Positions 1 to 9,350 of a DNA stretch of 64,000 nt are shown here, piece after piece. Position 1 is the first letter of the stretch; the number at the start of each line of letters is the position of its first letter. Source of the DNA: Gemmatales bacterium (GTDB lineage: Bacteria; Planctomycetota; Planctomycetia; Gemmatales; HRBIN36); assembly GCA_025060195.1 (NCBI GenBank), contig JANXCQ010000004.1, positions 124,001 to 188,000 on the forward strand, written 5' to 3'. The position numbers and the translations under genes were made by a program. The notes beneath the pieces are model-generated. The model ran no database searches and was not told the origin of the DNA. It saw only the letters and a program-made list of their open reading frames with translations.

Positions 1-1199
1 AGCAATTGGGAAAGTTTCGTGGAATCAACGACGGCCCCATCATAACGCAAGACGGGAAAAACTATAGCGGCCCGCCGTTGCGAGTAACTATCGCGACGAA
101 CGTTCTCAGAACCAAACTGCTCACACGCAGCTTGGTAGATTAGGTCGCAAGCATCGGGATTTTCCAGAATATCGCTGGGATCGCGTTGGTAGAACAGTTT
201 GAAGTGCTCTCGTCGCACAATGCGTCGGGCAGGCTCATGAGCAGGTTTGGTGTCATCTGAAGCTGCCTCGAGCAATGCGACTAGGATTTCGTTATCTGTC
301 AACTTGAGAAAATCACTCACCTGGGTGGGAAATTTTCGGTCTGTGAAACCCTTGCCCTGCAACCAAATGGCCAGGAAATCACGCAAATGAATGTCGTAGA
401 TACGCCGAATGGGATGGAAATACACCTGGGTAAACATGAAGTATCTCGCCAGAGCCAGAGCTTCCGCGGAACGTAGCCCACCTTCTTCGACTCCTAAGGT
501 CAGCTTCTCATCTTCCTCCGGCAGACGCACAATTCTCAGGGTGTCAATCAAACGGTAATGATCAAAGCGACCGTAAGCCACTCCCAAGTGGTGCGAATCG
601 CGAAGCAAGTAGTCCATACGGTCCGCGCCGAAGGCATCGCCTGTGATGATTTCCGATAGCAAAGTTTCCCAAGCTGTCATTCGAATGGGCAGTTTCGCAG
701 GACCCAAGGCGATTTTTACCACGTCTTCGCCCCGTGTGGGCGGCGTGAGCGATTTCCAGATTTCCTGCATGTCCGGGGAAAGTAATACCTCGCGTGTTAG
801 CACTTCGTGATCGTAGCCAGAGGGCAACAATTCGCCCTCGGCCGAATGGGAAAACGGCAAGTGGCCGACATCGTGGCACAGGGCTGCCATACGCAGTACG
901 CGCCGCCAGTAGGCCAGATTATCCCTATTTTTGAGCTCAGGGAGCAGCTCAGAAACGCTCTCATCTACATGGTGAGGTGCAGTTACCATATCGAAAATTC
1001 GAGTGGCCAATTCCATAACGCCTAGGGAATGCTCAAACCTCTTGTGCGTGGCCGATGGATAAATCAAATACGTCATGCCTAACTGATGAATGTGCCGCAA
1101 GCGTTGGAACGTAGGACTATCTAAGACCTTTCTCTCCTCGCTGTCTAGCCGAATGAAAATGTGAATCGGGTCGCGAATTTCATGAAAGACTTTAGCCAA
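1..1199 (-). CDS. HD-domain phosphohydrolase, SAMHD1/dGTPase-like (3' end outside window)
   Basis: The reading frame is open to the left edge, giving about 399 residues without a stop. Two motifs of HD-superfamily dNTP triphosphohydrolases are visible: RFEHSLGV at about residues 54-61 and CHDVGHLPFSH at about 108-118. Members of this family hydrolyse (d)NTPs or nucleotides using a metal held by the His/Asp residues; the exact substrate here is unknown. The start is a TTG, because an in-frame TAG lies five codons upstream and a GGGAGA ribosome site sits just before the TTG. The C-terminus is missing only because the window ends. Confidence 0.85.
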   Translation of the reverse strand, partial: MAKVFHEIRDPIHIFIRLDSEERKVLDSPTFQRLRHIHQLGMTYLIYPSATHKRFEHSLGVMELATRIFDMVTAPHHVDESVSELLPELKNRDNLAYWRRVLRMAALCHDVGHLPFSHSAEGELLPSGYDHEVLTREVLLSPDMQEIWKSLTPPTRGEDVVKIALGPAKLPIRMTAWETLLSEIITGDAFGADRMDYLLRDSHHLGVAYGRFDHYRLIDTLRIVRLPEEDEKLTLGVEEGGLRSAEALALARYFMFTQVYFHPIRRIYDIHLRDFLAIWLQGKGFTDRKFPTQVSDFLKLTDNEILVALLEAASDDTKPAHEPARRIVRREHFKLFYQRDPSDILENPDACDLIYQAACEQFGSENVRRDSYSQRRAAIVFPVLRYDGAVVDSTKLSQL

Positions 1200-1298
1200 G
1201 ACTTTGTCTCCCTAAGGTGGGAACTGCTAGCCGTAACGCCTGTTTCCCCGCCGTTTGATATATATATGGGGATTTTCCGAATATTGCCCGTGATAGCC

Positions 1299-2174
1299 TC
1301 ACGGTGAACTGACGTTCAGCCAGCCGTGGAGGCGGAGCCAGTCGGCGAGGCGGTCGGGCCAGGTGCGCAGTATCGGGTCTTTCTTTGCCAAGCCGACTCC
1401 ATGGGGGCCTTTTTCGTAGATATGCAGCTCGGCGGCGACGCCAGCCCTCCGCAAAGCCAGGTAAAAGGCGATGCTGTTTTCGGGGGGCACAGGTTTGTCT
1501 TCAGTCGTGTGGAACAGGAACGTCGGCGGCGTTTGCGGGGAAACATGTTTTTCGAGCGAGAGATATTCTACCAGCTTCGGATCGGGATCAGGCCCCAGAA
1601 GATTGTTGCGCGATCCTTTATGTGTGAACGGCTCAGTGAAACTGATCACGGGATAGGCCAGGATGCAAAAATCGGGTCGGCAACTCACGCGCTCGACAGG
1701 GTCGGAACTGTTGGGATTGCCGTGGTCGAAATGGACTGCGGCTGTGGCCGCGAGGTGTCCTCCCGCGGAGAATCCCCAGACGCCAATACGCTTGGGATCG
1801 AGCTTCCACTCGGCGGCGCGGCTACGCACCAGGCGAATCGCCCGCTGAACATCCTGCATGGGCGCAGGATGGCGATAACGCGGAGCAATGCGATAGCGCA
1901 GCACAAACGCGGCTATGCCTTGCGCGTTGAGCCAATGGGCAATTTCTTCTCCCTCATGTCCTACGGCGAGAAAACCGTATCCGCCGCCCGGACAGACAAT
2001 CACCGCGGTACCCGTAGCCTTCTGCTGCGCCGGCAAATACACGGTGAGGTTAGGACGGTCTTCAGGCTTATCGCCCACGGCGCCGGGCGCTTTGTCGGGC
2101 CATAGGGGAATCACAGTCGGTTCCGCGGCAAAACTTGCCCCCAGTGCAAGCCAGAAAATGCTCCAGACCAGCAT
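1299..2174 (-). CDS. secreted alpha/beta hydrolase (acetyl esterase/lipase type)
   Basis: This 291-residue protein has an N-terminal signal peptide ending near AAEP, so it probably acts outside the cytoplasm. It shows the oxyanion-hole motif CPGGGYGFL and the nucleophile elbow GFSAGG, followed by a C-terminal Asp (EDKPVPP) and His (GPHGVG), the usual Ser-Asp-His triad of the BD-FAE/xylan acetylesterase-like group. I chose the ATG preceded by AAGGAGACTCTC; an in-frame GTG seven codons upstream has no ribosome site. It stands alone. The substrate is probably an acetylated sugar or another small ester, which is inference. Confidence 0.82.
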   Translation of the reverse strand: MLVWSIFWLALGASFAAEPTVIPLWPDKAPGAVGDKPEDRPNLTVYLPAQQKATGTAVIVCPGGGYGFLAVGHEGEEIAHWLNAQGIAAFVLRYRIAPRYRHPAPMQDVQRAIRLVRSRAAEWKLDPKRIGVWGFSAGGHLAATAAVHFDHGNPNSSDPVERVSCRPDFCILAYPVISFTEPFTHKGSRNNLLGPDPDPKLVEYLSLEKHVSPQTPPTFLFHTTEDKPVPPENSIAFYLALRRAGVAAELHIYEKGPHGVGLAKKDPILRTWPDRLADWLRLHGWLNVSSP

Positions 2175-2472
2175 GAGAGTCTCCTTATTCGGCACGGCTT
2201 GAGTTCGCCTTTATGTCGTCCGTTTCATCTTCGATAGTATCTGATGTCAACTCCCCGGCCAGCGGCGGCTTACCTTCAGGGTAGAACTGCGAAGCGCGGC
2301 CTACGGCGACAGTTACCCAACACGAAAAAATTGCGCAACAAAAATGCGGGCAGCCCTGGGCCTGCGCATCCTGGCTCGGATTGCAAGCCTCGGGCTGCCC
2401 GATTCAGGCACCTGTCGGCCTGGAGTAGGCTTTAGTACAGGGTGCCCTGCTCCCACACGGAGACCTTCAAGT

Positions 2473-3250
2473 TCACGCTGTGCTCGCACAGAATCGCGCG
2501 TTCCAAGGCAAGTGGCTGAGGTCGCCTGCGGGGGATTTGAGACGGAGCGAATGCGTGCCATTGCCCAGTTCGCGAGTGTTTCGCGACAAGGTGGCGGCAT
2601 CAGTAGGGGGGCACCCGAGTACAGGAAGACACGGTTGCCAGGGGCGGTTACTGCGGCCACCACTTGCGTTCCACCGTAATCGTCGGGGTCCGCCGCAGAG
2701 GCCAGACCGCGGATGATGCCCCCCAACGTCGAACCGACCTGCGGCGCGGCTCAAGTCGCGCGAGACCTTACGGAGGATGACGTTACTCAATTGGCGGGCA
2801 TCGGCGGCGTCGAAACTACCATCGCGAAGCGCGGTTTCCACTGCGTCGCGAATCTTGTCGCCCAGTAATTCGGCCGTGGAATAGGCGAAGCCATCCCCTT
2901 CCACGTGCGTGATGACTGCACCAAGTACCCAGTATTCTTCGCCCCAGGGGAACATGGCTTGGGCATAGCGGGGATGGTTTTTGGGCAACGTGTAAGTATT
3001 GACTTCGTCGGCCCAATTGTCGTTGCGGCGACCCAAATTGTTGTGGCCGCTCATGACGTTGGTCTTCGAGAGTGGACCCGGCACTAGCACAACTCGGCCC
3101 AACGCATCAGTACGCACACGGCACTAGAACCGCGTCGCGATGAGATTGGGTTCTCCATGGTTCATTCCGTGGCCTTCTGGAGCAATGTGGATGCCTACGA
3201 TGCCGACGGTGATCCTGCGACGGATCGGCTGGGCATGGCTCTTCGCTTAA
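2473..3250 (-). pseudogene. decayed gene of unknown function
   Basis: Protein-like sequence runs through two reading frames. One frame (around GHNNLGRRNDNWADEVNTYT and FAYSTAELLGDKIRDAVETA) is interrupted upstream by an in-frame TAG near 3124, although similar-looking sequence (VGIVGIHIAPEGHGMNHGEP) continues beyond it. Downstream, near 2725, the sensible frame changes to one reading GGIIRGLASAADPDDYGGTQ. A stop plus a frameshift implies an inactivated gene. I do not recognise the family. The remaining bases down to 2175 hold no convincing gene. Confidence 0.45.
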
Positions 3251-3601
3251 GGTTGGGGGATCAGGCAGCCGAGAAGAAGAATCGTCCGCCAGCTTAGTTA
3301 GGTCCTGCATAACCTCATCTTGCTTTGTTCTCATAGAGCCAGAAGTTTACGGTGAATATTTGCTGATTTCGGTGTTCCTAGTCGGGAGTGTGCATCCTGA
3401 ATGCATCTAAGAAACTAGCGAAACGCCTCGAATCGCGCTGGTGAGTTATCGTCGCTCCAAACTTTGGCTTCCGTAAGGTAGCATCGCCAAGAAACCCGTA
3501 AGTTGACGGGTACTCGTGCTAGCACTTGCAAGCTAAGATCGCTATGCCCAGTATGTAGTTTTCGCTAAACAATCCACCATCCCCTGGGAGGAGGCTGATC
3601 T
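3251..3601. other. intergenic, no gene seen
   Basis: About 350 bases separate the decayed gene from the oxidoreductase. I see no reading frame with protein-like composition and no clear terminator. Only the last 15 bases are interpretable: they hold the strong ribosome site CTGGGAGGAGG of the downstream gene. Confidence 0.5.
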
Positions 3602-4918
3602 ATGTCGGGCATGACACGCCGCGAATTTCATCGGATGTTGGCCATAGGGGCTGCACCGCTGTTTATTCCCGCTACGTCCTTGGGGAATCAGCAACGGGCA
3701 CCAGCCAGCGAACGGATTACCCTCGGAGTCATTGGGGTGGGTACTCAAGGGCGTGGCTTGATGAGTGGGTTTCTAGGAATGAAAGATGTTCAGGTCTTGG
3801 CCGTGTGTGACGTGGACACGAATCGCCGTGAATATGCCCGGAAGCTGGTGGACGAACGGTATGCCGCTCAGGTTAAGTCGGGACAATACAAAGGCTGTGC
3901 GGCATATAACGATTTTCGTGAGATGCTTGCGCGTAAAGACCTGGATGCTGTGGTGATTGCCACACCGGATCATTGGCATGCCATTCCTGTTTTGGAGGCG
4001 TGCAAGGCAGGTAAGGACATTTACTGTGAGAAACCGTTGTCGCTGACCATTCACGAAGCTCGGCTCATGATCGAAGCGGTGCGGAAATATGGCCGGGTGT
4101 TCCAAACGGGTAGCCAACAACGTTCGAGCCGTGAATTCTGGATCGCGTGCGGCTTGGTGCGTGCTGGACGCATTGGCCAGTTGAAAGAAGTGTATGTCAA
4201 CGTGGGAGGACCGAGCCGACCGTGTGATTTGCCCGAGGAACCGCTGGAACCAGGACTCGATTGGGATCGTTGGCTTGGCCCTGCGCCGAAGCGCCCGTAT
4301 CATTCGGCCCTAAGTCCGCGGGGCGTTCATAAGCATTTCCCTGCTTGGCGGAACTATAAGGAATACTCAGGGGGCATGATGACTGATTGGGGCGCTCATC
4401 ATTTCGACATTGCCCAATGGGGTATCGGCGCGGACGACTCGGGCCCCGTCGAGATTTTGCCTCCGCCCGTACCCTGGCCGAAGACTGACAAGGGCGTGCG
4501 TTTCGTTTACGCTCAGGGCGTGGTCGTAGTGCATGGCAATGAGTATGCTCCCGGCAAACCCGTCAATGGCGTGGCCTTTCTCGGCACTGACGGCAAGATT
4601 TTCGTGAGTCGTGGTTACCTAGCCAGCGAACCTGAGGAAATTGTCAAGGCACCTGATGTAGAGAAAATCATCACCTTGCCTCGTTCGACGAATCACTTGC
4701 GGAATTGGATTGATTGTATCCGGAGCCGAGAACGTCCTATTTGCGACGTAGAGGTCGGCGCACGCTCTGTAACGGTTTGTCACCTCGGTAACCTCGCTTA
4801 CTGGCATCACCGCAAACTAGTATGGAATCCGAAGACTTGGCAGTTTGACGGCGATGCCGAGGCCAATACTTGGCTCGACCGTCCGCGTCGCGACCCGTAT
4901 CAATTGCCACAAATTTAG
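3602..4918 (+). CDS. Gfo/Idh/MocA family oxidoreductase with Tat-type signal
   Basis: The 438-residue protein starts with a twin-arginine-like leader (TRREFHRML followed by a hydrophobic stretch), which suggests export of the folded enzyme to the periplasm. A Rossmann dinucleotide site (GVIGVGTQGRG) follows at about residue 41. The family signature EKPLSLT at about residue 142 and the C-terminal substrate domain (MTDWGAHHFDIAQWG) are typical of NAD(P)-dependent sugar or cyclitol oxidoreductases. Such exported enzymes are common in planctomycetes. A GGGAGGAGG ribosome site sets the start. The sugar substrate cannot be read from the sequence. Confidence 0.88.
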   Translation: MSGMTRREFHRMLAIGAAPLFIPATSLGNQQRAPASERITLGVIGVGTQGRGLMSGFLGMKDVQVLAVCDVDTNRREYARKLVDERYAAQVKSGQYKGCAAYNDFREMLARKDLDAVVIATPDHWHAIPVLEACKAGKDIYCEKPLSLTIHEARLMIEAVRKYGRVFQTGSQQRSSREFWIACGLVRAGRIGQLKEVYVNVGGPSRPCDLPEEPLEPGLDWDRWLGPAPKRPYHSALSPRGVHKHFPAWRNYKEYSGGMMTDWGAHHFDIAQWGIGADDSGPVEILPPPVPWPKTDKGVRFVYAQGVVVVHGNEYAPGKPVNGVAFLGTDGKIFVSRGYLASEPEEIVKAPDVEKIITLPRSTNHLRNWIDCIRSRERPICDVEVGARSVTVCHLGNLAYWHHRKLVWNPKTWQFDGDAEANTWLDRPRRDPYQLPQI

Positions 4919-5016
4919 TCTGCGGATTCGTGCTTCGGGAATAGGCCTCTTTGACGAGACTTGTCTGCGCGGACCCAGGGACGCGGAAAGTTAATAGCGC
5001 TTCCCTGTGTTCAACG

Positions 5017-6360
5017 TCAGGAGGCTGAAGCGAGTCTCTCCTTAGGAAGCGGAGCAGGGGGAATTAGTCGGCCGATGGCGTAATAACAGAAACCGTGTTC
5101 GAGAACGATTCGTGGCTCGTAGAGATTGCGTCCATCGAAGATGACTTTCTGGCGCATGAGACGTGCCATGAGAGCGAAGTCGGGGTTGCGAAACTCGGGC
5201 CATTCCGTCACAATTGCCAAGCCGTCGGCATCTTGAAGTGCGGTATAAGGCTTGTCGCAATAGGTAAGGCGTTCGCCATAGATGCGGCGAATCGCGGGCA
5301 TGGCAGCGGGGTCGTGGACGCGGCAGCTGGCGCCTTCCCGCAGCAGTTCATCTAATAACACGAGCGCTGGCGCCTCACGAATATCATCGGTTCGTGGTTT
5401 GAAGGAGAGTCCCCAAACGGCGATCACTTTGCCCGCTAGGCTTCCATAGTGCCGTTTCATTTTCTCTAAGAGCACGCGCTTTTGTCGCTCATTGACCTCC
5501 AGGACGGCCTCGACAATCCGCAGGGGCAAACCGTGTTGGCGAGCGATTACGGCCAAGGCGGTTAAATCCTTGGGAAAACAACTACCTCCGAAGCCCACAC
5601 CAGGATGGAGAAACTGGAAGCCGATTCGTTTGTCGTAACCGATACCACGGCGTACGTCGTTGATGTCGGCACCGAGCCGTTCACATAGATTAGCCATCTC
5701 GTTGATGAAGCTGATTTTTGTGGCCAGTAGGGCATTGGCGACGTATTTCGTGGCTTCGGCGCTTTCGGGCGACATCACTAGGAATGGCTGGCCCGCCCGC
5801 AGAAAAGGTGCGTGTAATTGTTCGAGCAGGCGTGCAGCGCGCTCGGTGCGCACGCCCACGACCACACGGTCAGGTCGCATGAAATCTTCGACAGCAGCTC
5901 CTTCCTTCAAAAATTCAGGATTACTGGCCACGTCGAAGACCCGCCCGGCCCGTCGCTGCATGCGCTCGAGCAATTGTCTATTCGTTCCTACAGGCACTGT
6001 GCTCTTGATGACCACCAATTGCTGGGAGGAAATTGTCTCGGCGAGGGCATCGCCGACGGCCCAAATGCTAGACAAATCGGCGTGTCCGTCGGGACGTGCT
6101 GGCGTACCAACACAGATGAAGATTACTTCTGCCTGTTGCACTGCGTCGCGTAGATCGGTGCTGAAGCGTAAACGTTCCTCGCGCAGGTTGTGCTTGACCA
6201 ATTCCTCCAAACCTGGCTCGTAGATGGGCACCTCGCCTTGGCGCAGTCGGGCAATCTTAGCCTCGTCCACGTCCATACCCGTTACGTCGTTGCCACTTTC
6301 CGCCAAACAGCTGGCGGTGACCAATCCTACATAACCCGTGCCAATCACTGCGACGCGCAT
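5017..6360 (-). CDS. ugd: UDP-glucose 6-dehydrogenase
   Basis: It oxidises UDP-glucose to UDP-glucuronate with two NAD+, feeding capsule, exopolysaccharide and other envelope sugars. The 447 residues match the family length. The N-terminal Rossmann motif is GTGYVGL, and the catalytic cysteine lies in GFGGSCFPKDL at about residue 260, with the UDP-binding domain following. The start is well supported by GGAGGCAAAGCC. It is monocistronic or loosely grouped; no polysaccharide locus surrounds it. Confidence 0.93.
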   Translation of the reverse strand: MRVAVIGTGYVGLVTASCLAESGNDVTGMDVDEAKIARLRQGEVPIYEPGLEELVKHNLREERLRFSTDLRDAVQQAEVIFICVGTPARPDGHADLSSIWAVGDALAETISSQQLVVIKSTVPVGTNRQLLERMQRRAGRVFDVASNPEFLKEGAAVEDFMRPDRVVVGVRTERAARLLEQLHAPFLRAGQPFLVMSPESAEATKYVANALLATKISFINEMANLCERLGADINDVRRGIGYDKRIGFQFLHPGVGFGGSCFPKDLTALAVIARQHGLPLRIVEAVLEVNERQKRVLLEKMKRHYGSLAGKVIAVWGLSFKPRTDDIREAPALVLLDELLREGASCRVHDPAAMPAIRRIYGERLTYCDKPYTALQDADGLAIVTEWPEFRNPDFALMARLMRQKVIFDGRNLYEPRIVLEHGFCYYAIGRLIPPAPLPKERLASAS

Positions 6361-6532
6361 GGCTTTGCCTCCAGCGATCCTGTCTTCGGGGACTAGCCTT
6401 AGAGATATTCGCGTCTAACTCGGCGTGGGTACTTCGCAGTTAGCCGGTGGCGGTAATCCCATTATCAGTTTCTCTGCCCGGACTTGCGGAGCTGATTCAG
6501 GCGCACAGCTGAGGGCAGAGTCCCCGATAACT

Positions 6533-7685
6533 TTACGGCGATGCCATCGCTGTGGCCGACACCTTCGCAGGTTTGCGTTGCTCTTCTTCGATTCTTTTCA
6601 GCAAATGGGCTTCCAAGAACTCATCCAAGTCGCCGTCTAACACGCGCTGCACTTGCGAGGTCTCCACTCCTGTGCGATGATCCTTCACCAGGGTGTAGGG
6701 ATGCAGCACGTAACTGCGGATTTGGTAGCCCCAGGACACATCGCCTTTCTCGTCATACTTCGTCTCGGCCTCGGCTCGACGTTTCTGCTCTTCCAGCCGT
6801 AGCAATTTAGCCCGCAACAGATTCCAGGCCATTTCCTCATTACGACGCTGACTGCGTTCGGAGCGGCACTCAGCGACGATGCCCGTCGGCTTGTGGATTA
6901 GGCGCACACCGCTCTGCGTTTTGTTCTGATGCTGACCACCTGGGCCACCCGCGCAAAACGTCTGCCGTTCGACATCCTCACGGCGAATCACCACCTCAGG
7001 CGTTTCGCCGATTTCGGGAATGACATCTACTGCGGCAAACGAAGTATGGCGTTTGGCCTCTGCGTCGAATGGGCTGATTCGCACCAGCCGATGCACGCCC
7101 GTCTCGCCTTCTAATCTTCCATAGGCATAGTCGCCCTCTATTAGTAAGGTGGCGTTGCGTATCCCTCCTTCTTCATTGACCACCTCATCCACCAATTCGA
7201 CCTGGTAAGCGTGTTGCTCGGCCCATCGGCTATACATGCGGAGTAACATCTGAGCCCAATCGCACGCATCGGTGCCGCCGGCACCGGCTTGTACACGGAC
7301 GTAGGCACTACAAGCATCATGCTTACCTTTGAGCATGGCGCGAAGTCGAAACTCGCGCATCTGCCGGCTGATGCGATGGAGCTCCCGTTGCAATTCACTC
7401 TCGAGCGACGCATCTTCCTCGGACAACTCCGCCAGCGCCTGTAAATCGGCTATGGCCCGTTCCAATTCCTGGTAAGGTTTGAGCAAGGCATTCAACAGCT
7501 TGAGTGCGGAGATAACTTGTTGGGCTTTATCGGGATTATCCCAAAAACCAGGCGCCTGCATTTGCGCTTCTAGGCGTGTGCGTTCGGCGAGACGGTGCGG
7601 GATGTCAAAGGCTGTCCCGCAACTTAGTCAGTTCGCTCGCTAATGCCTCAACCCGACGCTGCAATTCTGGATTCAACACTTTCAT
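6533..7685 (-). CDS. prfB: peptide chain release factor 2, expressed by programmed +1 frameshift
   Basis: RF2 terminates translation at UGA and UAA. The short first frame starts MKVLNPELQRR after a GGAGGG site and encodes 26 residues up to CTT TGA C. Slipping by one base continues as LDIPHRLAERT and on to the stop, for about 383 residues. The recognition tripeptide SPF (RISPFDAEAKRHTSF) and the catalytic loop GGPGGQHQNKTQSG are both present, so this is RF2 and not RF1. The frameshift is the known autoregulatory device of this family: low RF2 lets ribosomes pause at UGA and shift. It lies downstream of selD in the same direction. Confidence 0.93.
7604..7610 (-). promoter_or_regulatory. programmed +1 frameshift site CTTTGAC of prfB
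   Basis: The heptamer CTTTGAC is identical to the classic prfB recoding site. The upstream GCGGGA could act as a weak internal Shine-Dalgarno-like stimulator. Frame continuity on both sides (KLRDSL before, DIPHRLAERT after) shows that the shift is required to make full-length RF2. Confidence 0.9.
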
Positions 7686-7977
7686 GTCCCTCCGATTTTT
7701 TGGGTGCAGTAGCATACGGTATTTTATGCACGATGTCAATGTACGCTGCGATTCATCTGACTCCTTGGCATAAATTGGGAATCGTGTGTGATGTATGCTA
7801 CAGAGGTGCCCGTCGCCTTTAGGTCCATAAGGACACGGAACCCGCCGGAATCGTTTTCTATAGAATGTGGCGTTGCCTTTGCGGCGCTTGAGAGGTGTGA
7901 TTTGAGTCGTATTCCTGCCCCTCGAGCGTTTTGTTACCGGGCTCAAGAGGTCAAGGCTAAGCGAAGAAGTTGGCGGC

Positions 7978-9048
7978 CTAGGAGGAAGCGGGACTGGCGG
8001 TCACTATTAGCCGGCAGTTATCTTGAGCCGGTAAGACTTCGCCGATTACCGCTGCCAAGCAACCGCTCTGCTGGAGGCGTTCGACTAACTCGCTCAGACG
8101 CGTCGGGGCTACGGCAATGAGCAAGCCCCCAGAGGTCTGGGCATCGAAAAAAATTTCCAATCGGATCGGGTCGAGTTTGCCTTCGAGCCGTAGTCCAGGT
8201 TCGACGAAGCTACGGTTGGTTTTGCTGGCCCGCGTGAAAAACCGTCGCACGACTAGTTCTTCTACCCCTGGCAACAAGGGCAAACGATCTAGATAGATGC
8301 GGAAGGTGCATTGTCCCGCTTGAGCCATTTCGTAAGCGTGGCCTGCCAGACCGAAACCTGTAATGTCGGTCATGGCATGGGCAGCCACCGCTTTTGCTGC
8401 TTGAGCAGCCTCACGATTCAGTTGAACCATGCTCTGTACCGCGGCCTGGAAGGTGGCTTCGGGACACTTGCCGGCCTTGTGTGCGGTGGTGACGAAACCC
8501 GTGCCCAGTGGTTTGGTGAGCACCAATTGGTCGCCTGGACGTACACCTGAGTTAGTGATTACCTCGGCGGGATGTACGACGCCGAGCACGCACAGTCCGT
8601 ACTTGATTTCCTGATCGCGGACCGTGTGGCCGCCAATGATCACGCACCCTGCTTCCTGACACCGTTCCGCACCGCCTTGCAGGATTTCCTCCAGGATGGA
8701 CAATGGTAATTGGTCATCGGGAAAGCCCACCAGGTTTAGCGCGGTTTTTGGGGTTCCGCCCATGGCGTAAACGTCACTCAGGGCGTTAGCGGCGGCAATT
8801 TGGCCGTATACGAACGGGTCGTCCACCACCGGTGGAAAAAAATCGAGCGTTTGGACAACGGCCAGTTCATCGGTAAGACGATAAACTCCCGCGTCGTCGG
8901 CCGTTGCCGTTCCCACGAGGATGTTTGGGTCCGTCATACTTGGCAGATCACGCAGCACCTGCGCGAGGCCCGTGGCGGGCAGTTTCCCCGCTCACCCAGC
9001 GCAGCTGGCGTAATCAGTCAGCCGTTTCTTCCGGCCAAAGCTCCACAT
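7978..9048 (-). CDS. selD: selenide, water dikinase, itself a selenoprotein (UGA = Sec at residue 19)
   Basis: SelD makes selenophosphate from selenide and ATP, the selenium donor for selenocysteine synthesis. A reading frame that stops at UGA begins only at RDLPSMTDPNILVG, but the same frame extends upstream through one TGA as TDYASCAGUAGKLPATG. This is the normal SelD N-terminus, with Sec in the catalytic Cys/Sec position ahead of the conserved Lys. Translation then begins at ATG (MWSFGRKKR) with AGAGGAA seven bases before. Total length is 356 residues, typical of the family. The glycine-rich ATP-binding core (DDAGVYRL, GGHTVRD) and C-terminal FDAQTSGGLL are intact. It sits between a SelW-like gene and prfB. 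Confidence 0.9.
8992..8994 (-). other. in-frame UGA read as selenocysteine in selD
   Basis: The codon falls at the active-site Cys/Sec of SelD in the context CAG-Sec-AGK. Upstream residues remain SelD-like to the ATG. Just downstream, GCCC and GGGC (8968-8980) can form a short stem with loop GCCAC starting 15 bases after the UGA. This is at the edge of what bacterial SECIS elements usually show, so the hairpin is only suggestive. Confidence 0.82.
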
Positions 9049-9350
9049 GTTCCTCTAGTTTCCAACCCGGCCACAGGTTATCCAAGCTCCGCGTTGCAGC
9101 GCTTCCAAGCTGTTGAGTGCCCGGCCAGTTGCCAGAAAAAATCATGATCTTCACAGGTGGTTGCATCACCAAAACGATGGGGCAAAAAAACGCCACGGAT
9201 TCTCACCCCAGACATGGCTGTGTGGGTTGAAGTAGGACAGGAAAGCCTTCCAGTAGTAGCTTCCCGTCGCGGTTACCAGCCAAGCAGACCGCTAACTGCG
9301 ATATCTTGCGTCCGCGTTCTGCGAGTAAACGACTTAGTCGCTGTCGGAAA
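9049..9350 (-). other. 302-bp spacer between selW-like and selD genes, unexplained
   Basis: No clean gene is visible. One leftward frame reads GSYYWKAFLSYFNPHSHVWG followed by ENPWRFFAPSFW and a stop; it is aromatic-rich and protein-like but has an in-frame TAG a few codons before it. Another frame encodes about 45 residues starting MSGVRIRGVFLP. The selD ribosome site is at the right edge of this stretch as read leftward. It may be a decayed gene or an untranslated leader. Confidence 0.4.

Noticed and set aside
1326-2105. 259-codon open frame on + strand opposite the esterase
   Set aside because: It is antisense to a gene with clear motifs and a ribosome site, and its composition is that of a mirror frame.
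5660-6223. 187-codon open frame opposite ugd
   Set aside because: Antisense of a conserved dehydrogenase; Ser/Arg-rich shadow composition and no ribosome site.
7605-7946. 113-codon frame extending upstream of prfB
   Set aside because: Only the last 26 codons are RF2-like, and the GGAGGG site marks the internal ATG as the real start.
7686-7977. tRNA-Sec (selC) in the selD-prfB gap
   Set aside because: No T-loop (GTTCRANYC) or cloverleaf could be found on either strand.
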